Made by a program: the position numbers and the translations under genes. Of a DNA stretch of 64,000 nucleotides, positions 15,003 to 24,419 are shown in pieces (position 1 is the stretch's first letter; each line of letters begins with the position of its first letter). The notes beneath the pieces were generated by a model. It had not been told where the DNA came from. It ran no database searches and saw only the letters and a program-made list of their open reading frames with translations. This stretch comes from Afipia sp. OHSU_II-C1 (GTDB taxonomy: Bacteria; Pseudomonadota; Alphaproteobacteria; Rhizobiales; Xanthobacteraceae). The stretch spans positions 1-64,000 of the forward strand of contig NZ_APJI01000023.1 of the NCBI RefSeq assembly GCF_000497575.1, in the 5' to 3' direction.

Positions 15003-15019
15003 TTTAGAATGATTCTAAA
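15003..15019 (-). promoter_or_regulatory. Iron control element (Irr-binding ICE) of mbfA
   Basis: TTTAGAATGATTCTAAA is a perfect 17-base palindrome fitting the Irr consensus TTTAGAA-N3-TTCTAAA. It ends 14 bases before the mbfA ATG and includes a TAGAAT sequence that could be the -10 box, so Irr binding would block transcription. It lies upstream of mbfA and downstream of the DUF5131 gene, both on the minus strand, so it controls mbfA. Confidence 0.9.
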
Positions 15020-15052
15020 GTGAGTTTTAGCGGGGTTTGGAGTGGGAGGCAA

Positions 15053-15080
15053 TGGAAAAGAGCGGCATCAATGATGCCGC
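15053..15080 (-). terminator. Rho-independent terminator of the tcmP/DUF5131 operon
   Basis: On the minus strand a perfect stem GCGGCATC / GATGCCGC with a 3-base loop is followed by TCTTTTCC. It separates the island from the mbfA promoter. Confidence 0.75.
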
Positions 15081-15101
15081 CCTTGTTAAGCGATGATCTC
15101 C

Positions 15102-15875
15102 TCAAACGGTTAGATGAGGTTCAGACAACCATTTCCGAAGCGGTGTTTCATCCCAAGTTCTGCCATCCAAAACTCTGCCCGTTTTCTTTTTATTTACGCC
15201 ACCCCATTGCTTGAAATGGAAGGCGACATTGGCTGCGTTACATTGATCTCTGATTGATCTGACCCATTCTGGGTTCATAGCGCGAGCGCCCGGTCCACTT
15301 TCGCCTCCCGCAATGGCCCAATCGATATCCTTGAGATTTAAGTTATCGAGCGGGCCAAGAAGTGGCTCCAAACTCAAAAACTTTATTTCTGCGCCAGTAC
15401 GGCGCAAAGCATCAATACGCCAAGTAAACTCCTTATTCTCGACGCTGACGCCGAGCCAGACGTTATTGGACCAAGGCAGTTTAGAAGATAGAGACTCAAC
15501 TCTTTCAGCTCTTTTTGTAAGCACCTGATACGTATGCTGTGGAGTAGAGGCCATCGTGTTAAAAACTTCACGAATGAAATCGAAAGGAACATCCTCGTGA
15601 AAAAGATCTGACATCGAATTTACGAAAATGACTTTTCCTTTTTTCCAAGTCCGCGGCAATTCTAACGCCTTTCTATCAAGGACGATCTTGCCGTTCCATT
15701 TTGCTCTGCCGCCGCTAATCCTAGTCGTACCAGCGTATTTTGTTTGGCCCATTTTCTCTAAGCGGCTTGCTAGACGCATGGCATAACAATTCGTGCACCC
15801 TGGCGATATTACTGTGCATCCACCAACGGGGTTCCAAGTTGCTTCAGTCCATTCAATTGAAGAGTTTGTGGCCAT
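15102..15875 (-). CDS. Three-Cys-motif protein (DUF5131, phage Gp37/Gp68 family)
   Basis: 257 residues. Near the N-terminus [20 protein letters not shown] has the Cys-x6-Cys-x2-Cys pattern that gives the three-Cys family its name. Further family blocks are [73 protein letters not shown], and [15 protein letters not shown] with FHFKQWGG near the end. The fold is radical-SAM-like and may carry an iron-sulphur cluster on the three cysteines, but no activity is known. The start is 10 bases after the stop of tcmP, so the two form an operon. Family members are found in phages and mobile islands. Confidence 0.88.
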   Translation of the reverse strand: MATNSSIEWTEATWNPVGGCTVISPGCTNCYAMRLASRLEKMGQTKYAGTTRISGGRAKWNGKIVLDRKALELPRTWKKGKVIFVNSMSDLFHEDVPFDFIREVFNTMASTPQHTYQVLTKRAERVESLSSKLPWSNNVWLGVSVENKEFTWRIDALRRTGAEIKFLSLEPLLGPLDNLNLKDIDWAIAGGESGPGARAMNPEWVRSIRDQCNAANVAFHFKQWGGVNKKKTGRVLDGRTWDETPLRKWLSEPHLTV

Positions 15876-15885
15876 CTATTTTCCC

Positions 15886-16986
15886 CTACGAAAACGTGAC
15901 CATGACGTGGTCAGCAAAGGTATCTTTTTTTCGCTTATCTGGGTTAGCCTTTATTCTGCCTTCAACTTCTAGGGCGAGAAGCGCGTCTTTATAGTTCTTC
16001 TTGATGAATGGCGTATCGACACTGTGCTGTTCGTAAATTTCTTTCATTGACAATGTTTCACCCGCAAACATTTTTGGAAGCTCATCTTTCAGCCCATCAA
16101 ATGGCCGGGCCAATGAAAAGAGGAGCGGCGTTGACGCGTCTGCGGGTGAGTAAGTAAATGAAGGGACGCCCTGATCCGCGACAGAGCTTTCCTTTGCCAT
16201 GATGTCTTTCATAATCTCGTATCCCTTAAAGTGTTTCGATACGAAAACTAAGCTGTGAGAGGTGCGTGTTCCCTTCGCATTTTTAAATCGAAACGGGAGA
16301 ACATATTTTCCGCCCATCGCTTTAATAGCCTGCGCCAGCTCCTCCAAGATTACTTCCTCCCGTTTTTCGGGGCTCATGTCTGGAAGTATCTTTCGGAGTT
16401 TTTCGGCGACCGCCTCGCCGAAAAGCGCATCCATATGCGATTTCACTGCCGGATTTGAAATGCCCGCATTGATTCTATTGTAATTAAAAAAGAAGACGCA
16501 ATCGCATCCCCAATCCTTGATAAAGCCGTTTACAATTTTCAGAGAAAGACCTTTGTAACCGAACGGATCAACAAAAGAGAAAGAGGGAATGAGACGCGTC
16601 TCGTTGAAATAACTTTCCGCATCCTTGTCTACTTCGCCGCAAGTAATATGCGGCTTGAAAGCGAGCGTCTCGATTCCTGCCAGCTTATCAATCTCCGTCT
16701 GCAAAGCATTTGTATGGTCTTTGTTAGCGTCATTGAAAAACGTAACAAGCATTTGCTTTAGATCGGGATCTTCAATCGCGCGCTCTAAAATCATAAGAGG
16801 CGTTGAAGCTGCACCATCTTTGTAACGGCCCGGCCCCGCGTACAGATCTATATACGCAATCTTCTTTTCTCGTTGTTTAGCGGTCGGAATAATGACTTTC
16901 GCCCAAACGTAAAAATACTTTTGTACGATGCGAGCCTTTACTTCAGACTGGTCGGATCGCTCGTCGAAAAATTTGACCTGCGCCAT
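15886..16986 (-). CDS. tcmP: Three-Cys-motif partner protein TcmP
   Basis: 366 residues from ATG 16986 (MAQVKFFDERSDQSEVKARI); an upstream ATG at 17025 is less like family starts. Family features are KVIIPTAKQREKKIAYIDLYAGPGRYKDG (residues ~33-62), FVDPFGYKGLSLKIV, CDCVFFFNYNRINAGI and a C-terminal helical domain with ETLSMKEIYEQHSVDTPFIK resembling a winged-helix. The IDLYAGPG and VDPFG blocks look like a methyltransferase Rossmann fold (motif I and the DPF catalytic loop), so nucleic-acid methyl transfer is possible; this is inference. First gene of the operon. The DNA is clearly AT-richer than the neighbours, suggesting transfer. A LexA-type box lies 69-83 bases upstream of the start. Confidence 0.87.
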   Translation of the reverse strand: MAQVKFFDERSDQSEVKARIVQKYFYVWAKVIIPTAKQREKKIAYIDLYAGPGRYKDGAASTPLMILERAIEDPDLKQMLVTFFNDANKDHTNALQTEIDKLAGIETLAFKPHITCGEVDKDAESYFNETRLIPSFSFVDPFGYKGLSLKIVNGFIKDWGCDCVFFFNYNRINAGISNPAVKSHMDALFGEAVAEKLRKILPDMSPEKREEVILEELAQAIKAMGGKYVLPFRFKNAKGTRTSHSLVFVSKHFKGYEIMKDIMAKESSVADQGVPSFTYSPADASTPLLFSLARPFDGLKDELPKMFAGETLSMKEIYEQHSVDTPFIKKNYKDALLALEVEGRIKANPDKRKKDTFADHVMVTFS

Positions 16987-17054
16987 TGCCCCACTTTCTG
17001 ATGATGGATTCGTGTGCAGGAGCATAACAACACCTTAGACAATATTCCTATTAA

Positions 17055-17069
17055 GAACATATCATGAAC
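17055..17069 (-). promoter_or_regulatory. LexA-type SOS box upstream of tcmP
   Basis: GAAC (17055-17058), seven bases ATATCAT, GAAC (17066-17069); on the coding strand GTTC-N7-GTTC. A minus-strand promoter can be drawn with TTGCAT as -35 and TATGTT as -10, 17 bases apart, and the box covers the spacer and -10. This is the alphaproteobacterial LexA operator pattern. Assignment rests on sequence match and placement. Confidence 0.6.
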
Positions 17070-17093
17070 AAGCTAATTATGCAACTGTTTGAA

Positions 17094-17125
17094 GAAAAAG
17101 CGGCGGACCTTGCGGCCCGCCGTTT
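17094..17125 (-). terminator. Rho-independent terminator of the DJ-1/PfpI gene
   Basis: On the minus strand CGGCGGGCC / GGTCCGCCG (one G-T pair) closes a GCAA tetraloop and is followed by CTTTTT. The same hairpin occurs after rpoD at 17854-17884. Confidence 0.75.
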
Positions 17126-17131
17126 TGCATT

Positions 17132-17158
17132 CTGGGTCCCCGCCTTCGCGGGGACGAC
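17132..17158. repeat. Small palindromic repeat (GTCCCCGC-CTTC-GCGGGGAC)
   Basis: Perfect 8-base stem with CTTC loop at 17136-17155, with flanks CTGG and GAC. An identical 27-base copy lies at 44633-44659 and a diverged relative at 46394-46423. A short interspersed palindromic repeat family. Confidence 0.8.
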
Positions 17159-17219
17159 TTCGTGAGATGCGCTCAGTTGCCGAAGCGCATGCGCGGCACG
17201 CGCTCCGGCCCCGCGGCCG

Positions 17220-17783
17220 TCAGGCCGCCTTGCGCTCGTGCTTGCCTTCGCGAATTTCCTCGATGATCTTTTTCGAGAAGGCTTCGAGATCGCCCGGATT
17301 GCGCGAGGTGATGACGCCCTGATCGGTCACGACTTCGCTGTCTTCCCACTTTGCGCCGGCATTGATCACGTCGGTCTTGATTGAATTATAAGACGTCATC
17401 TTGCGGCCCTTGGCGATGCCGGTCTCAATCAGCAGCCACGGCGCATGGCACACGGCGGCGACCGTCTTGCCGGAATCGTAAAACGCCTTGATCAGCGCCA
17501 GCGCGTCCTTGTTGACGCGCAACAGATCAGGATTGATCTGCCCGCCGGGCAGCACGATGGCGTCGTAATCGTCGGCCTTCGCGCCCGAAAGCGGCTTGTC
17601 CACCTTGACCGGGCGGCCCCAGTCCTTCTTGTCCCAGCCTTTGATTTCGCCGCTTTCCGGCGAGACGATATCCACCTGTGCGCCCGCGGCTTTCAGCCTG
17701 TCGCGCGGAACTTCGAGTTCCGATTGCTCGAAACCGTTGGTCGAGAGAATGAGAACGCGTTTGCCATCGAGTTGTCCGGCCAT
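17220..17783 (-). CDS. DJ-1/PfpI family protein (YhbO/PfpI-like)
   Basis: 187 residues from ATG 17783 (MAGQLDGKRVLILSTNGFEQ); GGAGACAGGC just upstream decides this start over 17795. Class I glutamine-amidotransferase-like fold with nucleophile elbow AAVCHAPWLL, the early Glu of GFEQSEL, and GGQINPDLLR. Family members act as intracellular proteases or glyoxalase/deglycase-type stress enzymes; the biochemical role is debated. The conserved His follows the Cys as required. The gene stands alone between two copies of the same terminator hairpin. Confidence 0.88.
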   Translation of the reverse strand: MAGQLDGKRVLILSTNGFEQSELEVPRDRLKAAGAQVDIVSPESGEIKGWDKKDWGRPVKVDKPLSGAKADDYDAIVLPGGQINPDLLRVNKDALALIKAFYDSGKTVAAVCHAPWLLIETGIAKGRKMTSYNSIKTDVINAGAKWEDSEVVTDQGVITSRNPGDLEAFSKKIIEEIREGKHERKAA

Positions 17784-17853
17784 GCCTGTCTCCATCGCTG
17801 TGAGGATTGCAAGGTGACAACGGCGCGGCGCGCGAATGGTTTCGCGGAACGGC

Positions 17854-17884
17854 AAAAACGGCGGACCTTGCGGCCCGCCGTTTT
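17854..17884 (-). terminator. Rho-independent terminator of rpoD
   Basis: Minus strand: AAAACGGCGGGCC, GCAA loop, GGTCCGCCGTTTTT. Stem of 9 with one G-T pair extended by A-T pairs, followed by T. It lies 90 bases after the rpoD stop, beyond a palindromic repeat at 17911-17966. Confidence 0.75.
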
Positions 17885-17910
17885 GTTTCGATGGATTGCT
17901 GGAGAAGAAG

Positions 17911-17966
17911 CCCCTCACCCGGATCGCTGCGCGATCCGACCTCTCCCCGCGAGAGCGGGGCGAGGT
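17911..17966. repeat. Intergenic palindromic repeat downstream of rpoD
   Basis: Contains CGGATCGC / GCGATCCG and CTCTCCCCGC / GCGGGG as nested inverted repeats, bounded by CCCCTC and GCGAGG. Similar in style to the CCCCTCACCC elements at 30981-31117 and 61130-61208. Confidence 0.65.
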
Positions 17967-17972
17967 AAAAGA

Positions 17973-20120
<2,148 letters not shown>

Positions 20121-20327
20121 TCACTGCTCCTGAAACGCGCTCACGACGTAGGCCCACGGCCTGCGTTGAATCTGACACCCGCACGATGCGGAAAGGGCGG
20201 CGCTTTTGAGGGCACCACCCGGGCCGAAGATGTAGGTATGGCCGAAGGCCGTTAAGCTACGATTAACCCTGTTTTTGCGGGTAAAAACCCGGTTTGGCGA
20301 GTCTTTTTAAGGCCTTGGCGCAGACAT

Positions 20328-20348
20328 AAAACCCCCGGCGGGGCCCTG
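20328..20348 (-). terminator. Possible terminator after dnaG
   Basis: Minus strand CCCC-GCC-GGGG followed by GTTTTATG just after the dnaG stop. A short stem, so read-through into rpoD is possible. Confidence 0.45.
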
Positions 20349-20362
20349 CCGCATCATTTTCA

Positions 20363-22399
20363 TCACACGCTGCGCTGGAACCGGCCCGAAGATTCACCGA
20401 AACCCTCAATCAGCGCGTCAAGGCCGTCCACGTCAGCAAGCCGGGCTTTCACATCGCGCAGCCAAGCCTCATTGGACTCGCTGCTGTCCTGCCCCAGTGC
20501 CTGCTCGGCATCCTTGAGTTCTCTAAGTAAGGAGTGGGATTGGCGATGCAAGACAACAAGTTGATGCCACGTTGAAAGAACGTCCTCTGCCGCAGCGTCG
20601 GCCTGCGCCCCCCAGACGCTCTTGGTCGTCAGCGCCCGCTCAACCCTTTGAATCTGCTCATCATATCCGTTCGCCGTCAGCCAGGTCCGGATTCGGGTCC
20701 GTTCGGTCTCCAGATCGTTGGTCGGCCCGTAATTCGCAAAAGCCGTCACGATCCCGGCGCGCAGCTTGTGGGCCTCGGGATGAGCCAGCTCCAGGGCGGT
20801 GATTTCCTCCAGATGATCATGCAGCAGCCAGGGGTGGTTGAGCAGCGATTGCAGGATCAGGGCCTCCCGCCGGGAGATGGAACTGCGCTGACCGCGCATG
20901 ATCGAGGAACCCGCCAGTTGCGGGCTCGCGACCTGATAAGGCGAACGGTTGATGGTGCGCGGACCTGTGGATAGTCCACCTCTGGCGTCACCCCGCCCGG
21001 CCCCGCCGGGCGCAAACGGCGGGCGCGGCTGAAAACGCCGCCCTGATTCGCCGCCAAAGCCGCCCTGGTTCGGGCCCCGGAAACCGCCGCCGCGGGCGCC
21101 GCCCTGATACCCGCCTTGATAGTTTCCTTGCGGCGCGAACGCATTGCGCAGCCGCTCGGAAAAATCCTGCTTGTAATAGCGCCGCACGACTTCGTCGCGG
21201 ATGCCGTTGGTGAGTTCAACAATGCGCGCTTCCAGCGCCGCGCGGCGCTCTGGCGTAGCGAAGTTGCCGCCTTCGATTTCGCGCGACCACACGATGTCCG
21301 CCAGCGGCTTGGCCTGCGCGATCACTTCCTCGATGGCGCCGCGCCCGCCGGAGCGGGCGAGATCGTCGGGGTCCTGTCCTTCCGGCAGCAGCGCGACACG
21401 CAAACTTTTTCCCGGCTTGAGATGCGGCAACGCCAGATCCGCCGCGCGGAATGCCGCGCGCTGGCCGGCGCTGTCGCCGTCGAAACACAGGATCGGCTCG
21501 TCCGCCATCTTCCACAGCAGCGCGAGCTGGTTCTCGGTCAGCGCGGTGCCGAGCGGGGCGACCGCTCCGGGAAACCCCGTGGTGACCAGCGCGATCACGT
21601 CGACATAGCCTTCGGCAACGATGAGCTGCGCGCCGTCATGGACAGCCTGCCGTGCGGTGGCGAGATTGTAGAGATTGTCGCCCTTGTGAAACAGCGGCGT
21701 TTCCGGCGAGTTCAGATACTTCGCGGGCACGTCCTTTTCGAGCGCGCGGCCGCCGAAGGCGATGACGCGGCCCCGCGCATCGGTGATTGGAAACATCACG
21801 CGATCGCGGAAACGATCGTACGGCACCGGGATGTCGTCCCCCGCGATCAGAAGCCCCGCCTCGACCATGTCCTCGACCGGAATACCGAGCCTTCCGAGAT
21901 GCTCCTTCAGCGCAAAACGTTCGCCCGGCGCATAGCCAAGACGAAACTGCAATTGCGTCGCGGGCGAGATGGCGCGGTCGCCGAGATAGCCGCGGGCTTT
22001 CGCGCCATTGCGCGAGGCCAGCGTGTCGGCGAAGAATTTCGCGGCGAGGTCCATCACATCGTACAGCGTCTTGCGGCGCTGCTCGTGACGCGCGGCGTCA
22101 GGCGTCACCGCCGGAAGCGGCATGCCGGCCTGCGAGGCCGCGACCTCCACCGCCTCGATGAAGCCGAGGCCTTCGGTCTCCATGATGAAGTCGAAGATGT
22201 TGCCGTGCTTGCCGGAGGCGAAGCAGTGGTAGAACCCCTTCTGGTCATTCACCGTGAACGAGGGGGTCTTCTCCTGCTTGAAGGGCGAGAGTCCCTTGTA
22301 CTCCTTGCCCGCCCGCTTCAGCTTCACGCGCTTGCCCACGACTTCCGAAACCGGAAGCCGGGCGCGCAGTTCTTCGAGAAATTGGGGCGTGAATCGCAT
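20363..22399 (-). CDS. dnaG: DNA primase
   Basis: 678 residues from ATG 22399 (MRFTPQFLEELRARLPVSEV). Domain order: N-terminal zinc-ribbon region (to ~95), TOPRIM/RNA polymerase core with DAARHEQRRKTLYDVMDLAA, AFGGRALEKDVPAKYLNSPE, IVAEGYVDVIAL and CFDGDSAGQRAAFRA, then a Gly/Arg-rich linker (~430-500) and the C-terminal DnaB-binding domain. The zinc site that is Cys-His-Cys-Cys in E. coli reads GLSPFKQ and YHCFASGK here, so three of four ligands are replaced. Makes RNA primers at replication forks. Adjacent to rpoD as in the macromolecular synthesis operon, without rpsU. Confidence 0.97.
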   Translation of the reverse strand: MRFTPQFLEELRARLPVSEVVGKRVKLKRAGKEYKGLSPFKQEKTPSFTVNDQKGFYHCFASGKHGNIFDFIMETEGLGFIEAVEVAASQAGMPLPAVTPDAARHEQRRKTLYDVMDLAAKFFADTLASRNGAKARGYLGDRAISPATQLQFRLGYAPGERFALKEHLGRLGIPVEDMVEAGLLIAGDDIPVPYDRFRDRVMFPITDARGRVIAFGGRALEKDVPAKYLNSPETPLFHKGDNLYNLATARQAVHDGAQLIVAEGYVDVIALVTTGFPGAVAPLGTALTENQLALLWKMADEPILCFDGDSAGQRAAFRAADLALPHLKPGKSLRVALLPEGQDPDDLARSGGRGAIEEVIAQAKPLADIVWSREIEGGNFATPERRAALEARIVELTNGIRDEVVRRYYKQDFSERLRNAFAPQGNYQGGYQGGARGGGFRGPNQGGFGGESGRRFQPRPPFAPGGAGRGDARGGLSTGPRTINRSPYQVASPQLAGSSIMRGQRSSISRREALILQSLLNHPWLLHDHLEEITALELAHPEAHKLRAGIVTAFANYGPTNDLETERTRIRTWLTANGYDEQIQRVERALTTKSVWGAQADAAAEDVLSTWHQLVVLHRQSHSLLRELKDAEQALGQDSSESNEAWLRDVKARLADVDGLDALIEGFGESSGRFQRSV

Positions 22400-22538
22400 G
22401 GAATCGGGCAGCCTTTGCAACCGACCATCAATATAGGCTTCCTGGGTCCATCCCCCAATGAAAGCCGGATTGTCCCGGCTATTCACAGCCCTTATGGTCC
22501 GGCCCCGGTTCCGGATTACTCAACGAAAGCAAGAAAAT

Positions 22539-23162
22539 ATGGCTCCCGCCCCGAAATCCCTGCTCCAGATCGCCGGTGCGCCGCTGCATCCGAGCGCGCT
22601 CGATACATCCGCCCTCGTCATCATCGACGCCCAGCTTGAATACACGGGCAAGGGCAACCTGCCGCTGGACGGTGTCGACGCCGCCATTGTCGAGGCCGCC
22701 AAACTGCTGAAGCTGGCACGCGAGCGCGGCGTTCCGGTGTTCCATATCGTGCAGCACGCGCCGTCGGGCCGCCCGCTGTTCGCAGAGGACGGGCCCACCG
22801 CCGCGATCGTGCCGCTGCTGACGCCCGCCGCAGGCGAGGTCGTGGTGCGCAAGACGCTGCCGAATTCGTTCGCGGGCACCGATCTCGATGCGCTGGTGAA
22901 GAGCACCGGCCGCACCGAACTGATCCTCGCGGGCTTCATGACCCATATGTGCGTCAGCGCCACCGCCCGCGCCGCGCTCGATCTGAAATACCGCACCACC
23001 GTCGTTGCGAATGCCACCGCAACGCGCGACCTGCCCGATCCGCTCGGCGGCACGATTCCGGCCAGCGTGGTGCATCGCGTGGCGCTGACCGAACTGGCCG
23101 ATCGTTTTGCGATTGTCGTCAAGGACACCGCGGCGCTGACGGCCGCGGCAAAAGCCGCGTAA
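22539..23162 (+). CDS. Isochorismatase-family cysteine hydrolase
   Basis: 207 residues from ATG 22539. The catalytic triad of the family is visible: Asp in ALVIIDAQLEY, Lys in VVVRKTLPNSF and Cys138 in FMTHMCVSATARAA. The cis-peptide region LAGFMTH precedes the Cys. Members hydrolyse amides such as nicotinamide, N-carbamoylsarcosine or ureidoacrylate, or isochorismate ethers; this sequence does not decide which. Transcribed away from dnaG, and ends 2 bases before the convergent gamma-glutamylcyclotransferase-like gene. Confidence 0.9.
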   Translation: MAPAPKSLLQIAGAPLHPSALDTSALVIIDAQLEYTGKGNLPLDGVDAAIVEAAKLLKLARERGVPVFHIVQHAPSGRPLFAEDGPTAAIVPLLTPAAGEVVVRKTLPNSFAGTDLDALVKSTGRTELILAGFMTHMCVSATARAALDLKYRTTVVANATATRDLPDPLGGTIPASVVHRVALTELADRFAIVVKDTAALTAAAKAA

Positions 23163-23164
23163 GT

Positions 23165-23563
23165 CTACGATTCCACTTCGTCGAACCGGCCGGACTTGAT
23201 CCGCTCCCGGTTCTCGAGGGACCAGTTGTAGACATACATCCACGCCTCGACGGACGTGCCGTCGGCCAGCGTCATTTTCTGAAGCTTGCGCAGATACTGG
23301 GTCGGCTCGTCATCGTCCGGGCCGCAGCCTTCGTAAGCGTCGAGCGCTGTCAGAATCTCCGGATCGCGCAGTTCGAAGACATCTCCATGCACCCACTCAT
23401 CCGGCTGGGTGGACGGAACGACGCCCGGATAGTGCGTGATGCGATAAAGGCGGCCGTTGTAGCGCGCCTCGCCGAGGAAACTGGCCTTGGCTGCCAGCTT
23501 TACCGCCCATGGATGCCGTGAACCGCGTCTTAAGGTGCCGTAGACGAACAGACGCTCCGTCAT
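23165..23563 (-). CDS. Gamma-glutamylcyclotransferase-like (AIG2/GGCT) protein
   Basis: 132 residues. The substrate loop YGTLRRGS (residues 8-15) and the catalytic Glu78 in LDAYEGC are both present, with RLYRITHYPGVVP and AWMYVYNW between and after. GGCT-fold enzymes release 5-oxoproline from gamma-glutamyl amines or peptides. The small single-domain size fits the AIG2-like group, in which few members have been tested. It is 31 bases downstream of the transglutaminase-like pair on the same strand and may be co-transcribed. Confidence 0.88.
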   Translation of the reverse strand: MTERLFVYGTLRRGSRHPWAVKLAAKASFLGEARYNGRLYRITHYPGVVPSTQPDEWVHGDVFELRDPEILTALDAYEGCGPDDDEPTQYLRKLQKMTLADGTSVEAWMYVYNWSLENRERIKSGRFDEVES

Positions 23564-23594
23564 CGCAACTGCGGTCCCTTATCCGACGCTTGCT

Positions 23595-24419
23595 TCACTG
23601 GCTGGCCTTGGACTCGATAACTTCGTCACTCACGATGACGAACTTGTTCAACACCATCTGCCCGAAGGTCGTCGAGATTGCAACGTCTGCCGCATCGCGG
23701 CCGGTGGCCATCAGGATCCGGCCGATGCGCGGCTTGTTGTGCCGCGCGTCGAACGTGTACCACTTGCCGGACAGATAGACCTCGTACCAGCCGGACAGAT
23801 CCATCGGCGCCGGATCGGGCGGAATGCCGATGTCGCCCATGTAGCCGGTGGCATACCGCGCCGGAATGTTCATGCAGCGGCACAGCGTCAGAGCCAAGTG
23901 TGCGAAATCGCGGCAGACGCCCTGCTGCTCTTCAAAGACATCGAAGGCGGATTTGGTCGGCCGCGCCTGCTGGTAGTCAAACCGCACATGGTTGTGCACC
24001 CATGCATTGATCGCCTGCACGCGCGCCCAGCCGGGCGGTGTATTGCCGAACTGCGCCCAGGCGAAGTCCGTCAGGCGGTCCGTCTCGCAATAGCGGCTCG
24101 GCATCAGATAAAGCAGAACCTCGTCGGGCAATTGCTCGACCGGCATCTGCTGCGCTTCAGGCACGACCGCGTCGGGCAACCCGGTATCGCGCACCAGCGT
24201 ATCGGCGCGGAACGTGATGCCGCCCGGCGGCGCGGTCAGCCGCCCGCAGATGTTGCCGAAAGAGTCGTGATAGTAGCGAATCCGCACATCCGGATCGGTG
24301 ACGATCGTCTCCTCGCCGACGATATCCCGGGCGCGCGAGGGATGAATCCGCATCATGACGACCATCGGCGTCTCAGCCACAGCACCGTAGGAAATCTCGA
24401 ATCCAACCCTGATCAGCAT
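23595..24419 (-). CDS. Transglutaminase-like protein lacking the usual catalytic His
   Basis: 274 residues. The N-terminal beta domain (to ~115) precedes a transglutaminase/papain-like core with Cys169 in EQQGVCRDFAHLALTL. In most family members the His follows as HAW; here the aligned sequence is MDLSGWYEVYL, with Ser209 where His is expected, and YTFDARHNKPRIGRI supplies Asp224 and a nearby His227. I recall rhizobial relatives with the same change, so this may be a subfamily rather than a defect. It overlaps the end of the upstream transglutaminase gene by 7 bases. Likely a cytoplasmic peptidase or a non-catalytic partner. Confidence 0.82.
   Translation of the reverse strand: MLIRVGFEISYGAVAETPMVVMMRIHPSRARDIVGEETIVTDPDVRIRYYHDSFGNICGRLTAPPGGITFRADTLVRDTGLPDAVVPEAQQMPVEQLPDEVLLYLMPSRYCETDRLTDFAWAQFGNTPPGWARVQAINAWVHNHVRFDYQQARPTKSAFDVFEEQQGVCRDFAHLALTLCRCMNIPARYATGYMGDIGIPPDPAPMDLSGWYEVYLSGKWYTFDARHNKPRIGRILMATGRDAADVAISTTFGQMVLNKFVIVSDEVIESKASQ

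Noticed and set aside
20121-20362. Search for rpsU beside dnaG and rpoD
   Set aside because: No small ribosomal-protein frame is present in the gap or just upstream; rpsU must be elsewhere.
21116-22639. Plus-strand open frame of about 500 codons opposite dnaG
   Set aside because: A shadow of dnaG with Arg/Gly/His-rich composition and no motifs.
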